Notes: a model not told the origin generated them from the sequence alone. Counted from the stretch's first letter, positions 46,092 through 54,445 are shown. The stretch: DNA of 64,000 nucleotides from CAYJEJ01 sp964369315 (GCA_964369315.1 CAYJEJ010000001.1:90352-154351); one strand, 5' to 3'. Program-made: numbers and translations.

Positions 46092-47480
46092 ATGAAAAAG
46101 ATATTATGTTTACTAACGGTGTCAATTTTGTCAATTGACCCAAGTTTTTCTATGCAGACAGCTGAGATACAAGAGTTAACTGATGATAAGATTAAAGTAA
46201 AATACTATTTCTCAGATTATAAAATATATACAGAATCTTTAAAGAACTATTCTGCACCAATTTCTGAAGATTTGAAACCTGTTGTACAAAAGAAATATGA
46301 TACTACCCCTATAAGGGTGATAACGGCTGAGAGCATCTTAAATGGCATTAAAAAGAAGCGTCCTGACGTAAATATTGAGCATTCTAGAGGACTATTAAAA
46401 CGAGATAATGCTGAAGAAATCAGGAAAGAGTATGTTAAGTTTGCAGATAAATCGTATTTTGTCGAATTTGAGAACAAATATATAATAGATGGTGCTAAAG
46501 ATTTCAAATTACTAGGTGATGGAACCAAACAAGAAGCAAAAAACCATTTTATGCAACTTTTGGATATTACTCTCCTCTCTCATATAGGACGTCAATCCTT
46601 AGTAACATTTCTCGCCGCACACAAAACAGCCCTTCCAAATCAAGGAATGGTAATTGCTTATTCAAAAAAAGATGAAGAACCGTCGATTGCATATCCTGTT
46701 ATTAATGTTCATTCAGGGTATTCAGCGAATTTTTATGGTTTACCAGCGGATATTAGTGAACAAAAGTCTTATGAGGTGTATACCATTGGTAAGGATGCTT
46801 TTTTACAACATGAGTTAAATCATGCTACACATAGAATACTTGGTATTCAACCTATGGATTTGTTTTGTTATGATGCTTTTCTATATCAGAAAGAATTATT
46901 TTTGAAAGAATTATTGTTTAGTGGCTTTGATACAATCAATAACAGAGTAAAACAAAGTCTTGAAAATCTCACTGCATCCTTAGATGATGAGGGTACTCAG
47001 CGTTTTAACGCAACTTTTCAAGGATGTTTGTCTAGTATCATGAATCCCGTGAAAAATCATGAACCTTATAAACAAAGTATGATTAATTTGTTGGATATTA
47101 AGTTTGAAAACAAAACACAATATATTTATAGTTTATCTTATCGATTATCTAGTATAGCAATATCATTATTGTGGAATAATTCTCCTGAAGAAATGAGTAA
47201 TGTCATAGGAGTTATATATGATGAAGGTACGTTATATATCAACACATTAAGTGACATGGATACCTCACTTGAGCTCCAGAGAAATATTCGTTTTCCTTAT
47301 TTCTCTAGGAGAGGTTTTGATGAAGTGAATTTTAGTAAATTTGGAATTGATGGAAACGTATCAAGTATCTTTACATCCTTATTAAACTTAACAGTCCAAG
47401 AAAATCTTCCGACGCGTGAATCATGGGAGATGTTGGTTAAACTGCACCAAGGAGTACATAATCTTGGCACAGAGAACTAG
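46092..47480 (+). CDS. Secreted HExxH metalloprotease-like protein, copy 3
   Basis: A 462-aa paralogue, shorter than copies 1 and 2 because about 60 residues after the signal peptide are missing. It has the same signal peptide (to P-S-F-S), P-I-R-V-I-T-A-E-S-I, H-E-L-N-H-A-T-H from His240, F-L-K-E-L-L-F-S-G-F, S-P-E-E-M-S-N-V-I-G-V-I-Y-D and the common C-terminus. The N-terminal third is closer to copy 2 (P-D-V-N-I-E-H block); the metal-site region is closer to copy 1 (I-L-G-I-x-P). That mosaic pattern suggests recombination among copies. It sits in an accessory island beside a DpnII-type restriction-modification remnant. Confidence 0.75.
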   Translation: MKKILCLLTVSILSIDPSFSMQTAEIQELTDDKIKVKYYFSDYKIYTESLKNYSAPISEDLKPVVQKKYDTTPIRVITAESILNGIKKKRPDVNIEHSRGLLKRDNAEEIRKEYVKFADKSYFVEFENKYIIDGAKDFKLLGDGTKQEAKNHFMQLLDITLLSHIGRQSLVTFLAAHKTALPNQGMVIAYSKKDEEPSIAYPVINVHSGYSANFYGLPADISEQKSYEVYTIGKDAFLQHELNHATHRILGIQPMDLFCYDAFLYQKELFLKELLFSGFDTINNRVKQSLENLTASLDDEGTQRFNATFQGCLSSIMNPVKNHEPYKQSMINLLDIKFENKTQYIYSLSYRLSSIAISLLWNNSPEEMSNVIGVIYDEGTLYINTLSDMDTSLELQRNIRFPYFSRRGFDEVNFSKFGIDGNVSSIFTSLLNLTVQENLPTRESWEMLVKLHQGVHNLGTEN

Positions 47481-47677
47481 TGTGGTTTATATGGTTGCTG
47501 AAAAGCAGTTATATAAGAAAGTAGTTAGTCATATATTATGAGGTTATAGGCTTAACTGAATGAGAAAGAGCCTTAAAAACAAACCTCATAAAACAACTTC
47601 TCAAAGGAGGAGGGTAAGTGAATTGGTGAAACCGGTTAACTCCAGCAGTTATCCCAACACCACTTCAACCCCTCCTT
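47481..47677 (+). other. Conserved structured 3' element, copy 3
   Basis: Three predicted hairpins follow the stop. The first (about 47487-47515) pairs TTATAT/ATATAA and TGCT/AGCA. The second (47540-47587) pairs GAGGTT/AACCTC and GGCT/AGCC. The long GC-rich hairpin is at 47603-47677, followed by CCG and five T, which here looks like an intrinsic terminator. Confidence 0.65.
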
Positions 47678-47718
47678 CCGTTTTTCATATGAATGTTTGT
47701 CTTTAATAATAGTTAGCG

Positions 47719-48354
47719 TCAATTCCTGACTATTATTTTGGAAATTATGTGTTTTTCTAAATCATGAATATTGTAAATATGTTCAATAATTTCGAAACTC
47801 TTTTTTAGTTCATTTTGGGCTGACATCCAGCCTTTTCCATCTGTAATCCAAATAAATTTAAAATTTTTTATATATTGACTTTCAATAGCGATATTTCTAT
47901 AGCTTCTTGCTATTTCATTTAATTTCGAGCCACCTGTGGTATAAAAATTAGTTTCGATACCGTATACTAAATTTTCTGTTTTTATTACGAAATCAAAACG
48001 CTTAACAATTTTGTCTCTATTGGATAGAGTAGACAAATCAATTTGAAATTGTTTTTCTATATTATTAATACTCATCTCCTTAAAATATGTTTTTTTATTT
48101 ATAAAACCCGCTTTTATAATATGGTTTTCCAAAAGCCCTTCCATTATTTTTCCCCCACGGTTTTTTCTACCGTTAGAGTCAAGACCAGTTTCAACCCCTG
48201 TTACATAATCAATAAGGTTATTAATTATATGTTTTTCAAGTAAATCAAATAAGCCTGTTTTTTCCATAAATATGGCATACTGATTAAGTGATAATTCTAT
48301 TTTATTAAATCTATAAATAAATTCTCCATCGCTATCGCGAGCAAAAATCTCCTT
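47719..48354 (-). pseudogene. 5'-truncated DpnII/MboI-type restriction endonuclease (GATC)
   Basis: The frame from 48354 to the stop resembles the C-terminal two-thirds of DpnII: F-M-E-K-T-G-L-F-D-L-L, then V-T-G-V-E-T-G-L-D-S-N-G-R-K-N-R, and the PD-(D/E)xK core K-R-F-D-F-V-I-K with I-E-T-N-F-Y. Homology begins 29 codons before the first usable ATG (48267), immediately after an in-frame TGA at 48357-48355, and roughly the first 80 residues of the family are missing. The expected start position next to the methylase stop carries only an 8-codon out-of-frame reading. Translation from 48267 would give 182 aa versus roughly 290 in DpnII, so it is probably inactive. Confidence 0.85.
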
Positions 48355-48373
48355 TCATATTTACCTTCTTTTA

Positions 48374-49303
48374 TTAACTTGAAATAAGTAACTCCGCTAT
48401 CTTGCCGCGGCACGCACTCTTTGAATTAATATTTCTATTCGCATATACGCGTTTAATATCAAAATTTTTATAAATATCCTCAAAGAAGTTATCTGAAACA
48501 TTATTATTTTTAGGATCAGAGTTACTTAATAGCACCTTTGCTCCTTTTTCTTTAATCTTGGTCGCAAATTGTGAGAGCTTTATTTGTTCTTTATCATCAA
48601 AAATAAATTCGTTATAAGAAGTAAAATTAGATGTTTTCGTCAAAGGTCTGTAAGGTGGGTCAAGATAAACAAAGGTTTTGTTATCAATAAATTTTTCTGT
48701 ATCAATATAATCTCCACAATGTATTTCGACTTTTTTCAATTTATTGGATACATTTAGTAGATTTTCAGTGTCGCATATGAGCGGATTTTTATAATTACCC
48801 ATAGGAACATTAAAATTGCCTTTTTTATTAACCCTATAAAGTCCATTAAAACAGGTTTTATTCAGAAAAATAAAAAGACAAGCTTTTTCAAGACGTGAAC
48901 TACTGGAATGAAGGTTAAGTGTATTAAAGAGTTCACGGTTTTTTATATAATTGTTTCTTCTCTCTATCATATTAAGAGAAATGTGCAGAGTTTCATAAAT
49001 CTTTAATAGAGAAATTAGCTTTTCAACATTCTCTTTAATTGTTATGTAGAGATTAATCAAATCAGGATTAATATCATTTATATAAATTTTCTCCAGCTCA
49101 TATTTATTAAGTATATCAAATAAAATGGCTCCACCGCCTATAAAAGGCTCCACATAATTTTTTATCCTTGTACCAAGCTGTGCAGGATATAATTTGCTTA
49201 TATTTTGAATAAGCTGATTTTTTCCGCCAGCCCACTTTATAAACGGTTTGACCAAGCAATGAGACTTCTTGAAATCTGAAGATGTAATACAAAAGTTATC
49301 CAT
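48374..49303 (-). CDS. DNA adenine methyltransferase, Dam/DpnM type (GATC)
   Basis: A class alpha N6-adenine methylase. The preferred start is ATG 49303 (M-D-N-F-C-I); earlier in-frame ATGs add hydrophobic, non-family residues. The 309-aa product has SAM motif I K-P-F-I-K-W-A-G-G-K-N-Q-L near 20, E-P-F-I-G-G-G-A-I, and catalytic D-P-P-Y near 212. It would methylate A in GATC. It is paired with the truncated DpnII-type endonuclease 20 bases downstream, so it is now probably an orphan protecting or regulatory methylase. The AT content is visibly higher than in neighbouring housekeeping genes, consistent with acquisition. Confidence 0.92.
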   Translation of the reverse strand: MDNFCITSSDFKKSHCLVKPFIKWAGGKNQLIQNISKLYPAQLGTRIKNYVEPFIGGGAILFDILNKYELEKIYINDINPDLINLYITIKENVEKLISLLKIYETLHISLNMIERRNNYIKNRELFNTLNLHSSSSRLEKACLFIFLNKTCFNGLYRVNKKGNFNVPMGNYKNPLICDTENLLNVSNKLKKVEIHCGDYIDTEKFIDNKTFVYLDPPYRPLTKTSNFTSYNEFIFDDKEQIKLSQFATKIKEKGAKVLLSNSDPKNNNVSDNFFEDIYKNFDIKRVYANRNINSKSACRGKIAELLISS

Positions 49304-49432
49304 AAAAAAACAAATAATAAAATTAAAATTTTCAAGCAACGAATAAATAAGTATATAATGGATGGTAACGCATTTCGTATACATTTTGAAGATAATAAAG
49401 GTCATAATGCTAATATGAAACAATATGTTATC

Positions 49433-49891
49433 TCAATTATATGAATTTGAAATTTGCCTTATTGCTTCGCTCAAGATGATTGCCGATGATATTGCTAAGT
49501 TCAAAGACCTAGTCTGTTCTTGTGTTGGGATTGTCACCATGTGGTTGCAGCGATTAATAATGCTTTCAGGCAGACCAGTGCTTTCAGATCCAGAGAGGAT
49601 GATATCATCGGGGGAGTAGGTAAAGTTTGAATATTTTTCACCACCTTTTGATACAGTGGCTATTAATCGATTGCATGGTGTGAGCGTATCAATAAACTCT
49701 TCAAATGAATTGTGTCTTTTAACCATTGCTATTTGAACATAGTCCATTCCCGCACGTTTAAAGTGCTTGTCCGTCATTAAGAATCCACATGGCTCGATTA
49801 TATCAAGACTGACCGTGAAACAGGCACAGGTGCGGATTAAGGTGGCGGTGTTTTGAGGGATTTCGGGTTGAAACAGGGCTAGTCTTATCAT
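49433..49891 (-). CDS. trmL: tRNA (cytidine/uridine-34-2'-O)-methyltransferase TrmL
   Basis: A SPOUT-family methylase of 152 aa (E. coli TrmL is 157). Visible are F-Q-P-E-I-P-Q-N-T-A-T-L-I-R-T-C near 8, G-S-E-S-T-G-L-P near 104 and the C-terminal knot R-S-L-N-L-A-I-S-S-A. It modifies the wobble base of tRNA-Leu. It overlaps dnaQ by 4 bases. Confidence 0.93.
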   Translation of the reverse strand: MIRLALFQPEIPQNTATLIRTCACFTVSLDIIEPCGFLMTDKHFKRAGMDYVQIAMVKRHNSFEEFIDTLTPCNRLIATVSKGGEKYSNFTYSPDDIILSGSESTGLPESIINRCNHMVTIPTQEQTRSLNLAISSAIILSEAIRQISNSYN

Positions 49892-50574
49892 TTTGTGTAA
49901 GATTGCCAGATTGAATTTTTGATGCCATCAACAAACTTTTTGTGAGCAATCAGTTCTTCTTCAGATGCTTCGTGAGGTCTGGCGGGTTTTACTGTTTTTG
50001 TCGTTGCTTTTAGTGTGGGCTTATTTGAGGTAAGTTCTGCAAGGAAGTCTAATTTTGTTTGTCTTCCCCCTATTAAGTTTAAATAAACTTCGGCCAACAG
50101 TCGACAGTCGATTACCGCACCATGTTTTACTCGGCTAGACGTATCTATGTTAAACCTGCTACAAAGGGCGTCCAAGTTTGCAGGGGAGCCAGGAAATTTT
50201 CTTCTAGCCATGAATAAAGTATCGGTGGAACGTGACGGGAGTATAGGCGATTTTTCAACACGTTTTAGTTCAAAATTTAGAAACTTCAGGTCAAAAGAAG
50301 CGTTATGTATAATTAGTGGCGAGTCCTCTATAAAACTCAAAAAATCGTCCACAACGTCTATAAATAAAGGCTTATCCAACAAAAAATCTGTAAATATTCC
50401 GCTAATGGCAGAAGCTTCAGCTGGGACGTCTCGCTCAGGGTTAATATAAACCTGAAACTCGCGACCACTAGGAAGGTGGTTGATTAATTCAATGCAACCT
50501 ATTTCGATAATTCTGTGACCTGAATTGGGGTCAAGACCAGTTGTTTCTGTGTCTAAAACAATCTCTCTTAGCAT
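49888..50574 (-). CDS. dnaQ: DNA polymerase III epsilon subunit (3'-5' proofreading exonuclease)
   Basis: 228 aa with DEDDh exonuclease motifs: Exo I V-L-D-T-E-T-T-G-L-D (6-15), Exo II H-N-A-S-F-D near 94, and Exo III H-G-A-V-I-D near 155 carrying the catalytic His and Asp. A C-terminal tail after 185 probably contacts the alpha subunit. Divergent from the phosphatase gene at 50637. Confidence 0.95.
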   Translation of the reverse strand: MLREIVLDTETTGLDPNSGHRIIEIGCIELINHLPSGREFQVYINPERDVPAEASAISGIFTDFLLDKPLFIDVVDDFLSFIEDSPLIIHNASFDLKFLNFELKRVEKSPILPSRSTDTLFMARRKFPGSPANLDALCSRFNIDTSSRVKHGAVIDCRLLAEVYLNLIGGRQTKLDFLAELTSNKPTLKATTKTVKPARPHEASEEELIAHKKFVDGIKNSIWQSYTK

Positions 50575-50636
50575 ATTAGCGATATTGTAACACTTTTAAA
50601 ATATTATAACTTGGAGTGTGACATATAAATAATCTG

Positions 50637-51791
50637 ATGCCAACAAATATAATAGACCTTAACAATAATAAAAGATTTAGAAAATTTTTGATGCGTTCAA
50701 TCAAACGCCACAAGAATATTAACATTATCGATGATGTCATTAATTTTGTTGATGAAAGCGTTTCAATGGTCTTTTTCAATCAAGAGACATTGCGGAAAAA
50801 TCCAGACCTTGTTGCGCAGATAAGAAAAGATTGCCCTAACGCACAGGTTATTTATGTCATTTTCGATAAAGAACCGAAAAATCTCAAAATTGCTTTAAAA
50901 ATGGATATTGATGGTTTTATGTTTAACGGCTCTTCTTACGAAGAGGTGAACTTTGCTATTAAACGCGGCATAAGGCATCATGCTAAATTAATACATCATG
51001 AGGAAAAAATTCAAAAATTTGATTTTATCAACGCGGAGATAGACCTCTCTGCGAACATACAGTCAAATATGTTACCAAGAAAATCATTCACCTCCAAAAA
51101 CATCTCACTTTATTCTTTTAATGAACCTGCTATGAGGGTGAGTGGGGATTTTTATGATTATTTTTGGCTGAATAATAACCAGCTAGTGGTTTTGATAGCC
51201 GATGTGTCAGGAAAAAATATTTCAGCTTCTTTAATGGCGTGCACAGTAAAAGCTTTGTTTCGTGGACTTGCAAAAATATATCAAGACCCTTCAACATGTG
51301 TGAGCATGGTCAACAAAATCATTATAGAATCGAATAATTCGATGATGTTCACAACTGCAATTTTTGGGATAATTAACATTAAAGAAGCTTCGTTTGAATA
51401 TGTTAATGCGGGGCATCTTCCAATAATTTTTTCAAATATTTATGACACAAAAATCATTGGTCAAAAAAGCAAGAGCCTTGCTCTTGGCGTTTTAAAAAAT
51501 GCTAAATTTGAAAAAAATATTGTTCATCTTAATAATTTAGATAACATTTTTATGTACACTGATGGTGTGACAGAATCGGAAAACAGTCATGGTGAAGAAT
51601 TTGGTTATGACAGGCTGTTAGAAATTTGTTCTGATTCTAGTAAACAAGACACACCAAAGGATAAGATTTTAAGGGTGAAAAAATCTCACAAAAATTTCGT
51701 AAGGTGTGGCGACCCATTTGATGATGTGACTATGCTTTGCTTTCAATATAAGGCGATTTTGAGTTATGACAAAAATAAAACTGAGAAATAA
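50637..51791 (+). CDS. PP2C-type (SpoIIE/RsbU-like) serine phosphatase with pseudo-receiver
   Basis: 384 aa. Residues 1-125 look like a receiver fold without a phosphoacceptor (M-V-F-F-N-Q at the expected Asp position), followed by a short helical linker. The PPM phosphatase domain has S-G-D-F-Y-D near 167, I-A-D-V-S-G-K near 188, N-A-G-H-L-P near 260, Y-T-D-G-V-T-E near 308 and F-D-D-V-T-M near 361, all metal-site Asp present. Such proteins dephosphorylate a STAS anti-anti-sigma factor; the two partners are encoded directly downstream. Overlaps the next gene by 26 bases. Confidence 0.9.
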   Translation: MPTNIIDLNNNKRFRKFLMRSIKRHKNINIIDDVINFVDESVSMVFFNQETLRKNPDLVAQIRKDCPNAQVIYVIFDKEPKNLKIALKMDIDGFMFNGSSYEEVNFAIKRGIRHHAKLIHHEEKIQKFDFINAEIDLSANIQSNMLPRKSFTSKNISLYSFNEPAMRVSGDFYDYFWLNNNQLVVLIADVSGKNISASLMACTVKALFRGLAKIYQDPSTCVSMVNKIIIESNNSMMFTTAIFGIINIKEASFEYVNAGHLPIIFSNIYDTKIIGQKSKSLALGVLKNAKFEKNIVHLNNLDNIFMYTDGVTESENSHGEEFGYDRLLEICSDSSKQDTPKDKILRVKKSHKNFVRCGDPFDDVTMLCFQYKAILSYDKNKTEK

Positions 51792-52179
51792 TATAGAGTC
51801 CATCCCACAGCTATATGACCACGTGGTTAAGTTTTGTGTTGAACATAACTTGCCGAAATATTTGTGGCACGATATTAGCCTAATATTAGACGAGGCGGTT
51901 ACTAACTCGATAAGATATGGCTTTTCTGACGGAGAGAAGGGTGACATTCTCGTGAGTTTGCTCAGCTCAGATGGTAAGACAAGTATAAGAATAATCGACC
52001 GAGGTTCTCAATTTAATCCGTTGAATGTTCCAGACCCTGATACAAAATCTTCTATAGAAAAACGTAGGGTAGGTGGTTTAGGGGTTTATCTCATAAAAAA
52101 ACTTTCTCAACGTGTTAGTTATAACTACAAATGGGGTGCGAATGTATTGACGGTTCAGCTTAAGGCGGGGGAAAATTAA
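51766..52179 (+). CDS. RsbW-like serine kinase / anti-sigma factor
   Basis: 137 aa GHKL ATPase with N-box D-E-A-V-T-N-S-I-R-Y near 43, D-R-G-S-Q-F near 83 and G-G-L-G-V-Y-L-I-K near 107. In partner-switching systems this protein phosphorylates the STAS partner and sequesters a sigma factor or another target. It lies between the phosphatase and the STAS gene. No sigma factor gene is adjacent, so the output is unknown. Confidence 0.9.
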   Translation: MTKIKLRNNIESIPQLYDHVVKFCVEHNLPKYLWHDISLILDEAVTNSIRYGFSDGEKGDILVSLLSSDGKTSIRIIDRGSQFNPLNVPDPDTKSSIEKRRVGGLGVYLIKKLSQRVSYNYKWGANVLTVQLKAGEN

Positions 52180-52185
52180 TACTCT

Positions 52186-52521
52186 ATGGAAGCAGATACA
52201 AAATTAAATGGTGATATAACGATTTTCACGCCATCAGGACGTATTGATACGATGTCAGCACGTGATTTCGAAAAAGAAGTCAATGGATTAATAGGGAAGG
52301 GATGTAAGAAGCTTATTATAGTTTTTGCAGATATTGACTATATATCCAGTGCAGGTCTGAGGGTTTTGCTCCTCGCAGGGAAGCGATTGAAGGTTAGTAG
52401 GGGTAATATTGCTCTGTCAGATATGGCAGATAGGATATTTGAAGTATTTAAAATTAGTGGTTTTGATAAAATTTTAACTATTTTCAATACAATAGAAGAG
52501 GCCAAGAATTTTCTTGGTTAA
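52186..52521 (+). CDS. STAS-domain anti-sigma factor antagonist (RsbV-like)
   Basis: A 111-aa single STAS domain. The phosphorylatable Ser is in D-Y-I-S-S-A-G-L-R-V-L-L (near 56-57), the standard site for RsbW-type kinases. It starts 6 bases after the kinase gene. It completes a phosphatase-kinase-antagonist triad; a patatin gene follows 28 bases later. Confidence 0.92.
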   Translation: MEADTKLNGDITIFTPSGRIDTMSARDFEKEVNGLIGKGCKKLIIVFADIDYISSAGLRVLLLAGKRLKVSRGNIALSDMADRIFEVFKISGFDKILTIFNTIEEAKNFLG

Positions 52522-52549
52522 GTTTTTTCATTAAACAAAAGGATAGATT

Positions 52550-53605
52550 ATGTTAACAACAACACCAAAGCCAAACACTTTTCAAAATTCAAGTGGGAAG
52601 AAGCGTATCAACATCGCCATGCAAGGAGGGGGAGCTCACGGTGCTTTCACTTGGGGCGTTTTGGATAAATTATTTGAAGATGGGCGTTTTGAAGTTGAAG
52701 GCGTCACAGGTACCAGTGCAGGCGGGATGAATGCTGTTGCGACAGTTCAAGGTCTTTTAGATGGCGGTCTTGAAGGTGCAAGGAAAATGTTGACCAAATA
52801 TTGGGCTTTAACCTCTGAAAAAGGAAAAACTAGCATCTTTAAGCCAGGTCTTATGGACCGTATGATGGATAAGTATACGATGCTTAATTCACCTGGGTTT
52901 GTTGGGTTTGACTTTATGAGCAAAATGCTTTCACCTTATCAGTGGAATCCACTAGGTTTAGACCCATTGAAAGATATTATTAATGAAATTTTCAATTTTA
53001 AACAGATTCAAGAAAACAAGCTTCATAAGGTGTTTTTAGCCGCTACTCACGTTTTCACGGGTAAAATCAGAATATTTAAAACAGAAGAGGTAAAAACCGA
53101 AAGTTTGCTTGCAACGGCATGTTTGCCTACAATCCATCAAGCGGTCATGGTTGATAATGAATATTATTGGGATGGCGGTTTTATTGCGAACCCAGCAGTT
53201 TATCCGTTGATTTATAATTGCGAATCACCAGATATTATGATTATAAAACTCAACCCAACACACAGAAATAAGCTACCTGTAAGTGCTTCTGAGATTTCTG
53301 ACCGTTTGAATGAGATAACAAATAATACCTCGATATTGCGAGAGATGAGGTCTGTGAACTTTATTTCGCAATTAATCGATGAGGGGATAGCAGACCCAAA
53401 ACGTATTAAGCGTTTACATATTCACGTGGTTGAAAATGATGCACCATTCCAAGAATTGGGTTGGTCATCTAAGCTAAATACGGAATGGGACTTCTTGAGT
53501 CATCTCTTTGAAGAAGGTCGTAAGACTGCCGATACGTGGATTAAAGAAAACTATGATGGCGTAGGTGTTCGTAGTACTGCAGACATGAAAGATTTGTTCG
53601 TTTAA
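52550..53605 (+). CDS. Patatin-like phospholipase
   Basis: 351 aa. The oxyanion-hole loop is G-G-G-A-H-G (26-31), the nucleophile elbow G-T-S-A-G-G puts Ser56 as catalytic, and the dyad Asp208 is in D-G-G-F-I. Patatin enzymes hydrolyse acyl esters of phospholipids. No signal peptide is visible, so a cytoplasmic enzyme or one exported by a specialised route is possible. An AAGGA site precedes the ATG; the STAS gene is 28 bases upstream and may be co-transcribed. A terminator follows. Confidence 0.9.
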   Translation: MLTTTPKPNTFQNSSGKKRINIAMQGGGAHGAFTWGVLDKLFEDGRFEVEGVTGTSAGGMNAVATVQGLLDGGLEGARKMLTKYWALTSEKGKTSIFKPGLMDRMMDKYTMLNSPGFVGFDFMSKMLSPYQWNPLGLDPLKDIINEIFNFKQIQENKLHKVFLAATHVFTGKIRIFKTEEVKTESLLATACLPTIHQAVMVDNEYYWDGGFIANPAVYPLIYNCESPDIMIIKLNPTHRNKLPVSASEISDRLNEITNNTSILREMRSVNFISQLIDEGIADPKRIKRLHIHVVENDAPFQELGWSSKLNTEWDFLSHLFEEGRKTADTWIKENYDGVGVRSTADMKDLFV

Positions 53606-53641
53606 ATCCTTCTCTTAATAAATAGAAAATAAACAATTCAA

Positions 53642-53672
53642 CGCTCTCTTATTCTTAAGGGGGCGATTTTTT
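53642..53672 (+). terminator. Intrinsic terminator after patatin gene
   Basis: The stem CGCTCTCTTA with TAAGGGGGCG (two G-U pairs) around a short loop, followed by a run of six T. It is 36 bases after the patatin stop. Confidence 0.75.
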
Positions 53673-53789
53673 ATCAAGATAATAGAACACGCTTACTTAA
53701 GCTCTCTAGCTTTGTTTATATATTTTTAGCTCGTATGGACTAGGTCTTTAAACGCTAAGGCTTTTATTAAGGCTTAACAAATGCTAGAA

Positions 53790-54425
53790 TTATTCCTCAT
53801 CAGGGTGTTTTGGTATGGGGCTAGATATAGACTCCACCTGTCTTTCAACGTTTTCTAGTTGTTGTGACCACGGGTCTTCATTATTATTAATAGAATTTCC
53901 CATTTCAGATATTTTCCCTTTTAATTCAGAAAAACATATTCCCAAACGCTGTTGAATTAATTGAACAGTTTTATTTAATAACGGAAAACATCTTGCTTGC
54001 GATAAATATTCAGGAACCTCTCCCATCGAGAATAGTGAAAAGACAAATAAAAACACAACCAGCATAAAAAAACCACGCAACGCTCCGAGGGGGAACCCAA
54101 TTATCCTGTCGACCCCAGAAAGGTTGCTTCCTCGCACAGCCAATGAAGTGAAGTATTTTATCAATGTTAATAATACGAACGCAGACAAATAAGACACAAA
54201 CCAACATATCCCATTCAAAAGCATCTCGTCTGATATATATGGTGTGATAATGGGTTGTAGGTATGGAAAGATTATTCTCGCACCCACAAAAGACAATGCC
54301 CAAGTACAAATCCCGAGGAACTCGAGGACAAAACCTCTGGCAAATCCAATTATGCCAGACAAAACCACAAAGCCTAAGGCAAAATAGTCAACCAAGTTTA
54401 ATGTCGCAGTTTGGACAGAAATCAT
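53790..54425 (-). CDS. cvpA: CvpA-family membrane protein
   Basis: 211 aa with four hydrophobic segments in the first ~150 residues and the family pattern D-Y-F-A-L-G-F-V-V-L-S-G-I-I-G-F-A-R-G-F near 12. R-I-I-G-F-P-L-G-A-L-R-G lies near 102. CvpA proteins are inner-membrane proteins linked to colicin V production and envelope stress; the mechanism is not settled. It follows pyk by 20 bases on the same strand. Confidence 0.87.
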   Translation of the reverse strand: MISVQTATLNLVDYFALGFVVLSGIIGFARGFVLEFLGICTWALSFVGARIIFPYLQPIITPYISDEMLLNGICWFVSYLSAFVLLTLIKYFTSLAVRGSNLSGVDRIIGFPLGALRGFFMLVVFLFVFSLFSMGEVPEYLSQARCFPLLNKTVQLIQQRLGICFSELKGKISEMGNSINNNEDPWSQQLENVERQVESISSPIPKHPDEE

Positions 54426-54445
54426 ATGCTACACCGTCAGCAATA

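Larger units (their letters stand above)
46015..47677 (+). repeat. Metalloprotease cassette copy 3 (core unit only)
   Basis: This is the part shared with both arms of the inverted duplication. It runs from TTTGTCAAAAAG, about 75 bases before the start codon, to CCCTCCTT at the end of the 3' hairpin. Homology to copies 1 and 2 stops outside these points, which defines a core unit of about 1.66 kb. No flanking direct repeat or transposase is seen. Confidence 0.75.

Noticed and set aside
47603..47677. Resemblance of the long 3' hairpin to an integron attC site
   Set aside because: It is a long imperfect palindrome after a single gene, but the outer ends lack the RYYYAAC/GTTRRRY pair and no integron integrase is in the window.
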